Below are positions 39,478 to 47,939 of a stretch of 64,000 nucleotides of DNA, piece after piece (position 1 is the stretch's first letter; every line of letters starts with the position of its first letter). Under the pieces are notes generated by a model that saw only the letters and a program-made list of their open reading frames with translations, had not been told where the DNA came from and did no database searches. The position numbers and the translations under genes are program-made. Source of the DNA: Arthrobacter sp. SDTb3-6 (GTDB lineage: Bacteria > Actinomycetota > Actinomycetes > Actinomycetales > Micrococcaceae). The stretch is from positions 23,117 to 87,116 of the forward strand of contig NZ_JAAMFN010000019.1 of assembly GCF_013376095.1 (NCBI RefSeq), read 5' to 3'.

Positions 39478-42156
39478 ATGAGTGACGAAACCCCCGAAAA
39501 TCCGGGTGCAGGGAACAACGACAACTCCTCCGAGGCCGTCCTGACGGGCGAAGTCCTGGACAGCCACGACAAGGTCGAGCAGATCGACCTGCAGGAAGAG
39601 ATGAAGCGGTCCTACCTGGACTACGCCATGGCGGTCATCGTGGGCCGGGCGCTCCCCGACGTCCGCGACGGGCTCAAGCCCGTCCACCGCCGCGTGCTCT
39701 ATGCCATGTTCGACGGCGGCTACCGTCCCGAGCGCTCCTTCAACAAGTGCGCCCGCGTGGTGGGCGAGGTCATGGGCCAGTACCACCCGCACGGCGACTC
39801 GGCCATCTACGACGCCCTGGTGCGACTGATCCAGGACTGGACCATGCGCTACCCGCTGGCACTGGGCCAGGGAAACTTCGGCTCGCCGGGCAACGACGGC
39901 GCGGCCGCGCCCCGTTACACGGAAACCAAGATGGCCCCGCTGGCCATGGAGATGGTCCGTGACATCGACGAGGAAACCGTTGATTTCATGGACAACTACG
40001 ACGGCAAGAACCAGGAACCGACCATCCTGCCGTCCCGGTTCCCGAACCTGCTGGTCAACGGCTCCTCCGGCATCGCCGTGGGCATGGCAACCAACATCCC
40101 GCCGCACAACCTGCGCGAAGTCGCGGACGGCGTCCAGTGGTACCTGGCCAACCCCACGGTGGGCCGCGAGGAACTTCTGGAAGCGCTGATCGCCCGCATC
40201 AAGGGCCCCGACTTTCCCACCGGTGCCCAGATCCTGGGACGCAAGGGCATCGAGGATGCCTACCGGACCGGACGCGGGTCCATCACGATGCGTGCCGTGG
40301 TCAACGTCGAGGAAATCCAGGGACGCACCTGCCTGGTCGTCACCGAACTGCCGTACCAGGCCAACCCGGACAACCTGGCCATCAAGATCGCCGAACTCGT
40401 CAAGGACGGGAAGATCTCCGGCATCGCCGACCTTCGCGACGAAACGTCCGGACGCACGGGCCAGCGCCTGGTCATTGTCCTCAAGCGCGACGCCGTCGCC
40501 AAGGTGGTGCTGAACAACCTCTACAAGCACACGCAACTGCAGGAAAATTTCGGCGCCAACATGCTGGCCATTGTCGACGGGGTGCCGCGCACCCTTCCCC
40601 TGGACGCGTTCATCCGCCACTGGGTCACCCACCAGATGGACGTCATTGTCCGCCGCACCCGCTTCCGCCTGCGCAAGGCCGAAGAAGAGGCCCACATCCA
40701 ACGTGCGCTGCTCAAGGCACTCAACGCCCTCGACGAGGTCATCGCCTTGATCCGCCGTTCCTCCACCTCGGAGGAAGCCCGCGACGGCCTGATGGCACTA
40801 CTGGAGATCGACGAGATCCAGGCCAAGGCCATTCTGGACATGCAGCTGCGCAAGCTGGCAGCCCTGGAGCACCAAAAGATCCAGGACCGAGCCGACGTGC
40901 TAGAAACCATGATCACCGAATTCAACCGGATCCTGGCCGACCCCGAGGTTCAGCGCGGCATCGTCAGCGATGAACTCGCCGACATCACCGCCCGGTACGG
41001 CGACGACCGCCGCACCGAGATCATGATGGGCTATGACCCCAACATGAGCATGGAGGACCTCATTCCCGAAGAGGAAATGGTGGTCACCATCACGCGCGGC
41101 GGCTACGTCAAGCGCACCCGCAGCGACAACTACCGCACACAGCACCGCGGCGGCAAGGGAATCAAGGGTGCACAGCTCCGCGGCGACGACGTCGTCGAGC
41201 ACTTCTTTGTGACCACCACCCACCACTGGCTGCTGTTCTTCACCAACCTGGGCCGCGTCTACCGCGCGAAGGCATACGAGCTGGCCGAGGCCGGACGCGA
41301 CGCCAAGGGCCAGCATGTGGCGAACCTGCTGGCGTTCCAGCCGGACGAGAAGATCGCCCAGGTCATGGAACTCAAGGACTACCAGCAGTCGCCGTACCTT
41401 GTGCTGGCAACCCGCAACGGCCTGGTCAAGAAGACGCGGCTGGAAGACTACGACACGAACCGTTCCGCCGGCGTCATCGCCATCAACCTGCGCGACGACG
41501 ACGAACTGGTCTCCGCCCAGCTGGTCTCCGACACCGATGACCTGCTCCTGGTGTCCCGAAAGGGCCAGTCCATCCGTTTCACGGCCACCGACGAGGCCCT
41601 GCGCCCCATGGGCCGGGCCACCTCCGGTGTCACCGGCATGAAGTTCCGCGACCGGGACGAACTGCTGGCCGCCAATGTGGTCACGGACGATTCATTCGTG
41701 TTCATCGTCACCGAGGGCGGCTACGCCAAGCGCACCGCCGTGGATGAATACCGCCTTCAGGGCCGTGGCGGGCTCGGCATCAAGGTCGCCAAGCTGGTTG
41801 AGGACCGCGGCGACCTCGTGGGGGCCCTGATTGTCCAGGAAGATGATGAAGTCCTGGTGGTCATGGGCGGCGGCAAGGTGGTGCGCTCCAATGTCTCCGA
41901 GGTGCCGGCCAAGGGCCGCGACACCATGGGCGTCATTTTTGCCAAGCCGGACAAGAACGACCGGATCATCGAGGTGGCGCGCAACAGCGAACGCGGACTG
42001 GACCACGAAGACGATCTTGAGGATGATGTCGAAGAAGGCGGCGCGGACGTCGAAAAGGCCGTGGATGCGGCTGCCGGCGGAGCTTTTGAAGCAAACGTCC
42101 AGACTGATGAAGTACCGTTAAGCGACCATGACGCATCAAATGGAGGTACCGATTGA
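39478..42156 (+). CDS. gyrA: DNA gyrase subunit A
   Basis: 892 residues. The catalytic tyrosine is Tyr147 in APRYTETKM. The quinolone-determining region reads [14 protein letters not shown] (Ser108, Asp112), the sensitive-type residues. The C-terminal beta-pinwheel has six-blade repeats such as [21 protein letters not shown] (the GyrA box region) and [21 protein letters not shown]. An acidic, alanine-rich tail of about 45 residues follows. It cuts and rejoins DNA within the gyrase heterotetramer. Its stop overlaps the TTG start of the DUF3566 gene. Confidence 0.98.
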   Translation: MSDETPENPGAGNNDNSSEAVLTGEVLDSHDKVEQIDLQEEMKRSYLDYAMAVIVGRALPDVRDGLKPVHRRVLYAMFDGGYRPERSFNKCARVVGEVMGQYHPHGDSAIYDALVRLIQDWTMRYPLALGQGNFGSPGNDGAAAPRYTETKMAPLAMEMVRDIDEETVDFMDNYDGKNQEPTILPSRFPNLLVNGSSGIAVGMATNIPPHNLREVADGVQWYLANPTVGREELLEALIARIKGPDFPTGAQILGRKGIEDAYRTGRGSITMRAVVNVEEIQGRTCLVVTELPYQANPDNLAIKIAELVKDGKISGIADLRDETSGRTGQRLVIVLKRDAVAKVVLNNLYKHTQLQENFGANMLAIVDGVPRTLPLDAFIRHWVTHQMDVIVRRTRFRLRKAEEEAHIQRALLKALNALDEVIALIRRSSTSEEARDGLMALLEIDEIQAKAILDMQLRKLAALEHQKIQDRADVLETMITEFNRILADPEVQRGIVSDELADITARYGDDRRTEIMMGYDPNMSMEDLIPEEEMVVTITRGGYVKRTRSDNYRTQHRGGKGIKGAQLRGDDVVEHFFVTTTHHWLLFFTNLGRVYRAKAYELAEAGRDAKGQHVANLLAFQPDEKIAQVMELKDYQQSPYLVLATRNGLVKKTRLEDYDTNRSAGVIAINLRDDDELVSAQLVSDTDDLLLVSRKGQSIRFTATDEALRPMGRATSGVTGMKFRDRDELLAANVVTDDSFVFIVTEGGYAKRTAVDEYRLQGRGGLGIKVAKLVEDRGDLVGALIVQEDDEVLVVMGGGKVVRSNVSEVPAKGRDTMGVIFAKPDKNDRIIEVARNSERGLDHEDDLEDDVEEGGADVEKAVDAAAGGAFEANVQTDEVPLSDHDASNGGTD

Positions 42157-42710
42157 GCACGAATAACCCGAATCAGCGGCCAGGTACCGCCCCCAGGGTA
42201 AGTGCACCGGCCCGCCCAACGCAGCGTCCCGGAAGTGTCGGGGCCACCAAGTCTGCGTCAACGGCAACCAAGGCCGCGCCGCCCGTTGCCAAGCGGCCGG
42301 CACCGGCACGGCCGCCACTCGTCAAGCCCGCACCCAAGGCCAAGGCCCGCCGCGCACGCCTGCTGGTCAGCAAGGTCGAGCCGTGGTCCGTGCTGAAGAT
42401 GGCATTCCTGCTGTCGGTGGCGCTGGGCATCATCACCGTGGTTGCGTCCATCGTGCTTTGGTCCGTCCTGGACGTGATTGGCCTGTTCGACAAGGTCAAT
42501 TCCCTCATGACGGACATCCAGGGCTCTGAGGGCGGTTCCGCCTTCGACTTGATGAAGTTTGCGTCACTGGGGCAGGTCGCCTCCTACGCGACCATCATCG
42601 CCGTCGTCAATGTGGTGCTTTTGACAGCACTGTCCATGCTTTCGGCCGTGCTCTACAACATCTCGGCAACCCTGGTTGGCGGCATCGGCGTCACGCTGAC
42701 GGACGACTAG
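42153..42710 (+). CDS. DUF3566 membrane protein
   Basis: 185 residues. A basic Ala/Pro-rich cytoplasmic N-terminus (about 70 residues) precedes a DUF3566 domain with two membrane helices ([27 protein letters not shown] and the [28 protein letters not shown] segment). The start is the rare TTG at 42153: TGGAGG lies 6 bp upstream and the start overlaps the gyrA stop (TTGA). It always follows gyrA in related actinobacteria; its role is unknown. Confidence 0.93.
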   Translation: MSTNNPNQRPGTAPRVSAPARPTQRPGSVGATKSASTATKAAPPVAKRPAPARPPLVKPAPKAKARRARLLVSKVEPWSVLKMAFLLSVALGIITVVASIVLWSVLDVIGLFDKVNSLMTDIQGSEGGSAFDLMKFASLGQVASYATIIAVVNVVLLTALSMLSAVLYNISATLVGGIGVTLTDD

Positions 42711-42743
42711 GAAGCGTCTAAAACCCCTGGAATTCCTTGAATT

Positions 42744-42772
42744 GGCGGGCCTGGCAGCAGGCCGGACCCGCC
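42744..42772 (+). terminator. Hairpin after the gyrase operon
   Basis: Nested inverted repeats GGCGGG / CCCGCC (42744-42749, 42767-42772) and CCTG / CAGG inside, 33 bp after the DUF3566 stop and before tRNA-Ile. There is only a weak T run. Confidence 0.5.
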
Positions 42773-42833
42773 GATTTGGGACTTTGGGAAGGTGTGGGGT
42801 AAAGTTTTGTCTCGGCCCGGTGAGGGCCGATGA

Positions 42834-42907
42834 GGGCGCATAGCTCAGGCGGTTAGAGCGCTTCGCTGATAACGAAGAGGTCCCAGGTTCAAGTCCTGGT
42901 GCGCCCA
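42834..42907 (+). tRNA. tRNA-Ile (GAT)
   Basis: 74 nt cloverleaf: acceptor GGGCGCA pairs with TGCGCCC, D-arm AGCTCAGGCGGTTAGAGC, anticodon stem-loop CTTCGCTGATAACGAAG with GAT, and T-arm CCAGGTTCAAGTCCTGG. The discriminator is A and no CCA is encoded. Confidence 0.98.
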
Positions 42908-42944
42908 CGGAACCATTCCGGTTCTTGCAAAAGGCAGGTGTGTT

Positions 42945-43064
42945 GTGAAGAAGTTGTTGGTCATTGCCGCAGCTCTCGGCGCTGCCGCCCTCCTGAACAA
43001 GAAATGGCATGAAACCAAGGTTGCCAAGGCAACCTGGAGCAAGGCGACGGACACCGTCAACTAA
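42945..43064 (+). CDS. DLW-39 family small protein
   Basis: 39 residues from GTG 42945, starting KKLLVIAAALGAAALLNKKW and ending ATWSKATDTVN. Length, the short N-terminal hydrophobic helix and the charged tail match the actinobacterial DLW-39 family, named for its length and a DLW motif; here the motif reads ATW. It lies between the two tRNA genes, its usual location. It is probably a single-pass membrane peptide of unknown role. Confidence 0.85.
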   Translation: MKKLLVIAAALGAAALLNKKWHETKVAKATWSKATDTVN

Positions 43065-43089
43065 GCTTCAAAGTGTTGGACCACCCCAT

Positions 43090-43162
43090 GGGGGCATGGC
43101 GCAATTGGTAGCGCACCTGCTTTGCAAGCAGGGGGTTCGGGGTTCGAGTCCCCGTGCCTCCA
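43090..43162 (+). tRNA. tRNA-Ala (TGC)
   Basis: 73 nt cloverleaf: acceptor GGGGGCA with TGCCTCC (one G-T pair), anticodon stem-loop CTGCTTTGCAAGCAG with TGC, and T-arm CGGGGTTCGAGTCCCCG. The bases CCA follow directly at 43163-43165, so the 3' end may be encoded. Confidence 0.98.
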
Positions 43163-43171
43163 CCATGAAAA

Positions 43172-43203
43172 AACACCCCGGCCCTGGCGGCCGGGGTGTT
43201 TTT
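43172..43203 (+). terminator. Strong terminator after tRNA-Ala
   Basis: A perfect 12-bp stem AACACCCCGGCC / GGCCGGGGTGTT with a 5-nt loop, preceded by an A run and followed by TTT, so it can act in both directions. Confidence 0.9.
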
Positions 43204-43266
43204 GTCCCTGTCCCCGGCGTGGCCTGGTGCGTGCCCCGGCCCCCGTGCGTGCCCTACTGTTGAGAA

Positions 43267-44151
43267 GTGATTTTGCTCCTGGCCGTTCTCGGCATCCTCG
43301 GCGTTTCAGCGTCAGGTCCCATCATGGCCGCCACGGACGCGCCGGCCCTCACCATCGCCTTTTGGCGCAATGCCCTGGGTGCAGCCACCATGGCCGCCCC
43401 GGTTCTCCTGCGCAACCGCAGTGCCGTGCGGAACCTCACGGGCCAGGAATTGAAATGGACCGGCACCGCGGCCATTGCCCTGGCCCTGCACTTCGCCTGC
43501 TTCGTCACCTCGGTCAAGCTCACCAGCGTTGCCGGGGCCACGGCGCTCGTGTGCCTGCAGGCGGCGTGGATTGCCCTGTTTCAATGGGTTCGGGGGCGCC
43601 GCCCGGCACGGGGCATCATCCTTGGCCTGGGCATCTCCCTGCTCGGGGTGGTGGCGATTACCGGCTTTGACATCGGGGTGTCCGGAACGGCACTGGCCGG
43701 TGACCTTCTGGCCCTGGCAGGGGGAGCATTGGCCGCCATCTACACCCTTGCCGGCTCGAAGGCGCGGAAAAGCATGTCGACCACCCTGTATGCGGGGCTG
43801 TGCTATTCCATCGCGTCGCTCTTGCTGCTTGCCCTGTGCCTGGTGGCCGGGCAGCCCCTGGTGAGCCTGCCGCCGGAAGCCTGGTGGGGGATCCTCGGGG
43901 TGACCGTTGCGGCCCAGATCATCGGCCACACGATTTTCAACCACCTGCTGGCCACCATTTCGCCCTTGGTGGTTTCGATGATGATCCTCTTGGAGATTCC
44001 CGGTGCCGCACTGTTGGCGGGCTGGTTCCTGGGTGAAACGCTTCCGGGCGGGACCTATGCCGGGCTGGCGCTGATCATTGCCGGTCTGGCCGTGGTGGTC
44101 CTGCAGCAGGGCCGGGGCGGGTTTAGAACCACCAAGGGCGCCAACAAGTAA
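43267..44151 (+). CDS. EamA-family (DMT) transporter
   Basis: 294 residues with ten predicted membrane helices in two EamA repeats. Repeat 1 contains FWRNALGAATMAAPVLL and SVAGATALVCLQAAWIALF; repeat 2 contains GHTIFNHLLATISPLVVSMMILLEIPGAALLAGWFLGE, where the E-x-P pattern of EamA proteins is visible. It probably exports a metabolite; the substrate is unknown. The start is GTG 43267, and a strong terminator separates it from the tRNA transcript. Confidence 0.92.
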   Translation: MILLLAVLGILGVSASGPIMAATDAPALTIAFWRNALGAATMAAPVLLRNRSAVRNLTGQELKWTGTAAIALALHFACFVTSVKLTSVAGATALVCLQAAWIALFQWVRGRRPARGIILGLGISLLGVVAITGFDIGVSGTALAGDLLALAGGALAAIYTLAGSKARKSMSTTLYAGLCYSIASLLLLALCLVAGQPLVSLPPEAWWGILGVTVAAQIIGHTIFNHLLATISPLVVSMMILLEIPGAALLAGWFLGETLPGGTYAGLALIIAGLAVVVLQQGRGGFRTTKGANK

Positions 44152-44185
44152 AGGGGCCCGCGCCGAAACGGCAGCGGACCCCTTT
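44150..44185 (+). terminator. Bidirectional terminator between convergent genes
   Basis: AAAGGGG at the stop of the transporter gene pairs with CCCCTTT at 44179-44185, with internal CCGC/GCGG and CCG/CGG pairs. It can end both the transporter transcript and the leftward gene that ends at 44224. Confidence 0.8.
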
Positions 44186-44223
44186 GTCCGGGCCCCGGCC
44201 AGGGGACGGCCGGACGCGGTGCG

Positions 44224-45150
44224 TTACTTGTTGGGTGCCTTGGGCTTGGGAGTGGTGTCCTTGGCCTCGTCCGCGGCCTGGTGCTTGCCGGTTGCGGGGG
44301 CCGAGTCGCCCTGCGCCTCCCCGGCCTGTGCCCCTTCGGCAGTGGCGGGCGTCGACGCGTCCTTGGCAACGGCGTCGTCCGCGGGCACGGGAGCCGGCAC
44401 TTCGGCCTCCTGTGCAGGCACGACGGCGGGCGCCACCGGGGCCGTGGGCGCCACGGTGACGGGGGTCTTCCACGGGTCCGGCACCGGCTTGGACGCTTTC
44501 CATGCGGCTACGCCGGCAGCGGTGGCCGCAGCGACGATGCCGAGCACAATCCAGCCCTTGCCGCCCTTTTTCCGGTTCTTCTTCAGTTCCGCCGCGGCAA
44601 CCTTGGCGGCCTTTGCCGCGGCCTTTTCAGCGTTCTTGATGGCTTTCTTGCTGCCGCCCAGCTTCGCCACCACGACGCCGACCTGCTCCGGGGTCCTGGC
44701 ATTTTCCAGCGCCGCGGACAGGGACTCCGCCGCTTCCCCGAGTTTCTCGGAGAACTTCGGAATGAATTCGCCCACCACCTTGTCCCGGGCTGCAGAGATG
44801 GCGGGGGCGGCGTTGTCAAGGGCTTCGTGCATGCGCGGGGCGGCTTCGTCAACGACGTCCGAGATCTTCGGGGCCAGCTTCTCCAGGCCTTCCTGGATCC
44901 TGGGCGTCACGGTGGCCACGCCGTCGGCCGTGTAACGGGCTGCCTTGCGGATGCCGCCCTGCACCTTCGGAGAGGCGTTCTCAAAGCCTTTTTCGATGCG
45001 GGGTGCCGCCCATCCCCACGCGGCCTCAACACGGGGGGCGGTCCACTCCTTGGCACTTTCCACCCGCGGGCCGGCCCAGTCACGGGCACTGTCCACTCCG
45101 GCGTTCAGCGAGCCTTCCAGGCCCTGGGTCAAGCGGTCCACTGTCTTCAC
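44224..45150 (-). CDS. Ala-rich single-pass membrane protein with helical repeats
   Basis: 308 residues from GTG 45150, where GGAGG lies 6-7 nt upstream. The N-terminal 110 residues repeat a short helical unit around APRVE/APRIE/SPKV/TPRIQ/APKI/APRM, spaced about 11 to 22 residues. A Lys/Ala-rich coil (KKAIKNAEKAAAKAAKVAAAELKK) leads to a membrane helix (WIVLGIVAAATAAGVAAW, about 206-223), then a Pro/Ala/acidic outer tail. Similar proteins occur in Micrococcales near ppiA without known function. The repeated amphipathic units may lie on a membrane; this is inference. Confidence 0.75.
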   Translation of the reverse strand: MKTVDRLTQGLEGSLNAGVDSARDWAGPRVESAKEWTAPRVEAAWGWAAPRIEKGFENASPKVQGGIRKAARYTADGVATVTPRIQEGLEKLAPKISDVVDEAAPRMHEALDNAAPAISAARDKVVGEFIPKFSEKLGEAAESLSAALENARTPEQVGVVVAKLGGSKKAIKNAEKAAAKAAKVAAAELKKNRKKGGKGWIVLGIVAAATAAGVAAWKASKPVPDPWKTPVTVAPTAPVAPAVVPAQEAEVPAPVPADDAVAKDASTPATAEGAQAGEAQGDSAPATGKHQAADEAKDTTPKPKAPNK

Positions 45151-45291
45151 GTTTTTCCTCCAGGTGTCGTCCGTCTTCATTTGTTAGCCTACGTCGGAGA
45201 GACCCCGCGTGCTATCCCCGGACAGTTCGCCCGGCGCGGAATGCACCGGTGCATGGGGATAATTGACAGTTTCGCATGGCAGAATGACGCC

Positions 45292-45834
45292 ATGACTGCT
45301 ACCCCAACCGCAAAAGCAACTATCAGCACCAGCCTGGGCGACATCGTGGTGAACCTCTTCGGAAACCACGCCCCCAAGACTGTCAAGAACTTCGTTGGCC
45401 TGGCCACGGGGGAAATCGAGTGGACGCACCCCGCCACCAACGAAAAGTCGAACGCCCCCTTGTACAACGGGACCATCTTCCACCGCATCATCAAGGACTT
45501 CATGATCCAGGGCGGCGATCCCCTGGGCCGTGGCGTGGGCGGACCCGGCTACCAGTTCGACGACGAAATCCACCCCGAGCTGAACTTCAACGAGCCCTAC
45601 AAGCTGGCCATGGCCAACGCGGGCATCCAGGGCGGGCGCGGAACCAACGGTTCACAATTCTTCATCACCACCATTCCCACCGGCTGGCTCCAGGGCAAGC
45701 ACACCATCTTCGGTGAAGTGGTCGACGCCGAGTCCAAGGCAGTGGTCGACGCCATCGAAGGCGTGGCAACGGGCCCCGGCGACAAGCCGCGCGAAGACGT
45801 TGTCATCAACTCCATCACGGTGGAAAACGTCTAG
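45292..45834 (+). CDS. Cyclophilin-type peptidyl-prolyl isomerase
   Basis: 180 residues from ATG 45292. The cyclophilin core is complete: VNLFGNHAPKTVKNFVGLA, FHRIIKDFMIQGGDP (catalytic Arg), LAMANAGIQGGRGTNGSQFFIT and WLQGKHTIFGEVV. There is no signal peptide, so it is cytoplasmic. It accelerates proline isomerisation in folding proteins. The frame remains open for 1 kb upstream, but that part is antisense to the Ala-rich protein gene and is not coding. It matches the ppiA-type gene near the origin of actinobacteria. Confidence 0.96.
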   Translation: MTATPTAKATISTSLGDIVVNLFGNHAPKTVKNFVGLATGEIEWTHPATNEKSNAPLYNGTIFHRIIKDFMIQGGDPLGRGVGGPGYQFDDEIHPELNFNEPYKLAMANAGIQGGRGTNGSQFFITTIPTGWLQGKHTIFGEVVDAESKAVVDAIEGVATGPGDKPREDVVINSITVENV

Positions 45835-45945
45835 GCACCCGCATCATCCGGCCGCCGGCGGTTGGGCTGGGAGGACCCGTTGGGCCCCTCCCGGCCGCTG
45901 CGCCGGCGGCCACAGATTTTTCTTCCCGCGTATAAGGATCCAGCC

Positions 45946-46800
45946 ATGAGCCAGCAGCACCCGGGCGCCCCTGCCGGTGCACCAGTGTGCCCCCGGCACC
46001 CCGAGCGGGTCTCCTATGTGAGCTGCCAACGGTGCGGGCGGCCCACCTGCCCCGACTGCCAGCGCAGTGCCGCCGTCGGCATCCAGTGCGTGGACTGCGT
46101 ACGGGAAACGGCCAAGGCCATGCCGGTCCGCCGGACGATCTTTGGCGGGGCCGTGCGGACCGGACGCCCCGTGGTGACGCTGACCATGATGGCCATCTGC
46201 GTTGTGGCCTATGTGCTGGACCTGGTCCTGCCCAACAGCTTCGTGTTCCAGACCTTCGCCTACGCACCGTTCCTGACGGAGAGCGAGCCCTGGCGCATGC
46301 TCACGTCGGCGTTCCTGCACTCCACCAACATCATGCACATCGCCTTCAACATGTATGCGCTGTGGATTTTGGGCCAGGCGCTGGAGCCGGCGTTTGGGCG
46401 GGCACGTTTCCTGGCCATCTACGTCATCAGCGCGCTGGCAGGTTCCGTCGGCGTGTTGTTGATGACTCCCGTGGACACCACCGTGGTGGGTGCCTCCGGT
46501 GCCATTTTTGGCCTGTTTGGTGCCTTGTTTGTGGTGCAGCGGAAGCGGGGCGGGGACCTGCGGTCCATCGTTGTCCTGCTTGTCATCAACGCGGCCCTGG
46601 GGTTTTTCATCCCCGGCATCGCCTGGCAGGCCCATCTGGGCGGCCTCATCGCCGGGGCCCTGTGCGCCGCCGTCGTTTCCTACGCACCGGCCAGGAACCG
46701 TTCGCTCATCCAATGGGGCGGCATGGCCGCCGTTGTGCTGCTCATGGCGGTGCTGACCGTGTACAAGGTGTCGACGTTCCCCTCCTTTATCATTTCCTAG
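45946..46800 (+). CDS. Rhomboid family intramembrane serine protease
   Basis: 284 residues from ATG 45946 (AAGGATC upstream). A cytoplasmic zinc-binding head has CPRHP...CQRCGRPTCPDCQ...CVDC cysteines. Six or so membrane helices follow; the catalytic serine is in VVGASGAIFG and the histidine in WQAHLGGLIAG, with HIAFNMYALW as the conserved asparagine helix. It cleaves membrane proteins within the bilayer. The substrate is unknown. It is convergent with the flavin reductase gene. Confidence 0.95.
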   Translation: MSQQHPGAPAGAPVCPRHPERVSYVSCQRCGRPTCPDCQRSAAVGIQCVDCVRETAKAMPVRRTIFGGAVRTGRPVVTLTMMAICVVAYVLDLVLPNSFVFQTFAYAPFLTESEPWRMLTSAFLHSTNIMHIAFNMYALWILGQALEPAFGRARFLAIYVISALAGSVGVLLMTPVDTTVVGASGAIFGLFGALFVVQRKRGGDLRSIVVLLVINAALGFFIPGIAWQAHLGGLIAGALCAAVVSYAPARNRSLIQWGGMAAVVLLMAVLTVYKVSTFPSFIIS

Positions 46801-46834
46801 CCCTCCGGCCACGCCGGCAGGGCCCTTGGCCCGC

Positions 46835-47389
46835 CTACTGTGCCTTGAGGCTTCGGTAGTCGCCGGCATAGTGAAGCAGGGGCGAGATGCCCGGATGCCA
46901 TTGGGCGTCGCTGCCCATGGACACCACCTCCCCCACCACCAACAGGTGCGTTGCCGCCTCATGCACGGCCGTGGTGGCGGCCTCAAAATACGCCAGTCCG
47001 CCGTCCAGGACGGCACAGCCCGTGGCCGGGCCGCGCCGGAAGGGCACCTGTGCCAGCAGGCCTTCAACGGGCGTTCCCGGACTGGCCAGCCAATTGGCCT
47101 GCCGGCGCTGGTCCGTGGTGAGAATCGTCAGCGCCCATTGGCCCGACGCTGCCACGGCCTGCGCAATCCTTGAGCCCTCGTAGAGGCTGACCAACATTGT
47201 CGGTGGGTCGTAGGACACTGACAGGTAGGCGCTTACGGTTGCGGCATAGTCGCGGCCCTTCCATACAGTGCTCACCACCGCCACGCCCGCTGCCTGCTCG
47301 GCACTGAGACGGCGGTATTCGTCGATGTCGTCCTGGCTCGGTTCCTGTGGGGAAAACTGTTGGGATTCGAGCGGGCCGGTGATTTCCAT
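46835..47389 (-). CDS. Flavin reductase-like (FMN-binding split barrel) protein
   Basis: 184 residues from ATG 47389. AGVAVVSTVWKGRDYAATVSAYLSVSYDPPTMLVSL is the typical flavin-reductase/DIM6-NTAB beta-barrel start, where FMN binds; GGLAYFEAATTAVHEAATHLLVVGEVV completes it. It probably reduces flavin with NAD(P)H for a partner oxygenase, but none is adjacent. The ribosome binding site is weak; the frame extends 16 codons upstream. Its promoter must lie inside or next to the DnaA-box array at 47416-47747. Confidence 0.9.
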   Translation of the reverse strand: MEITGPLESQQFSPQEPSQDDIDEYRRLSAEQAAGVAVVSTVWKGRDYAATVSAYLSVSYDPPTMLVSLYEGSRIAQAVAASGQWALTILTTDQRRQANWLASPGTPVEGLLAQVPFRRGPATGCAVLDGGLAYFEAATTAVHEAATHLLVVGEVVSMGSDAQWHPGISPLLHYAGDYRSLKAQ

Positions 47390-47415
47390 GCTGCCATCGT
47401 CCCACGCCTCCCTAC

Positions 47416-47747
47416 TTGTCCACAGTTCTGTCCACACATGGGCATAACTTACAGAGCTGTAGTTCTAGTAGTTGAAAATTCGTCGAACAGACTCTTTTCC
47501 ACAGTGTTGTTCACACTGGGTACAAGTTACACACATGTAATTCCACAGCTGTGGATTACTTTCCTGCGGGAATTTTGTGGGATTCAAGCGGAAGTCCGGG
47601 CAAAGTTATCCACGTCTGTGGATAACTTTGTGAACAACTGGAGATAACACTGTTTTAGAAGACGGGCTGTGGACAGTTCGATGAAGTTGTCAAGGCCAGT
47701 GGATAAGTTTTCTACGCCCTGTGGAAAGATACCCACATTGTGGAGAA
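47416..47747. promoter_or_regulatory. Dense DnaA-box-like array outside oriC
   Basis: Within 332 bp there are 11 sites with at most one mismatch to TT(A/G)TCCACA. Plus-oriented: 47416 (perfect TTGTCCACA), 47428, 47495, 47507, 47606. Minus-oriented: 47550, 47617 (perfect TGTGGATAA), 47629, 47668, 47698, 47739. Weaker ones lie at 47527 and 47720. Spacing is 12, 12, 11 and 12 bp for 47416/47428, 47495/47507 and 47606/47617/47629. The surrounding 47390-47939 spacer (550 bp) has no gene. It could titrate DnaA, reload it, or control the flanking genes. Confidence 0.8.
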
Positions 47748-47939
47748 CTTTGGGGAAAACTTGTGAGGAACGCATCCCGGCCCCCGACGGGAGGTTCCAC
47801 GGGGCGTGGCCGGGCTATCGACTAACAGCTGGGGCGTACCTAGAATGGGGGCGGGGCATGCGGCCGGGGATTGAGCCGGCGGCATATGGGTCTTGCCGTT
47901 TCCGTGGTTTGACGCGGAAGCGGCACGGGGAGGGGGAGC

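Noticed and set aside
43081..43260. Protein-coding frames across tRNA-Ala and the terminator
   Set aside because: They cover the tRNA cloverleaf and the terminator stem and have no coding features.
45263..45285. TTGACA plus CAGAAT as a promoter for the cyclophilin gene
   Set aside because: The gap between the hexamers is only 11 bp, too short for a sigma-70 type promoter.
44281..45291. 1-kb upstream extension of the cyclophilin frame
   Set aside because: It runs antisense to the Ala-rich protein gene and contains no cyclophilin sequence; the family start is at 45292.
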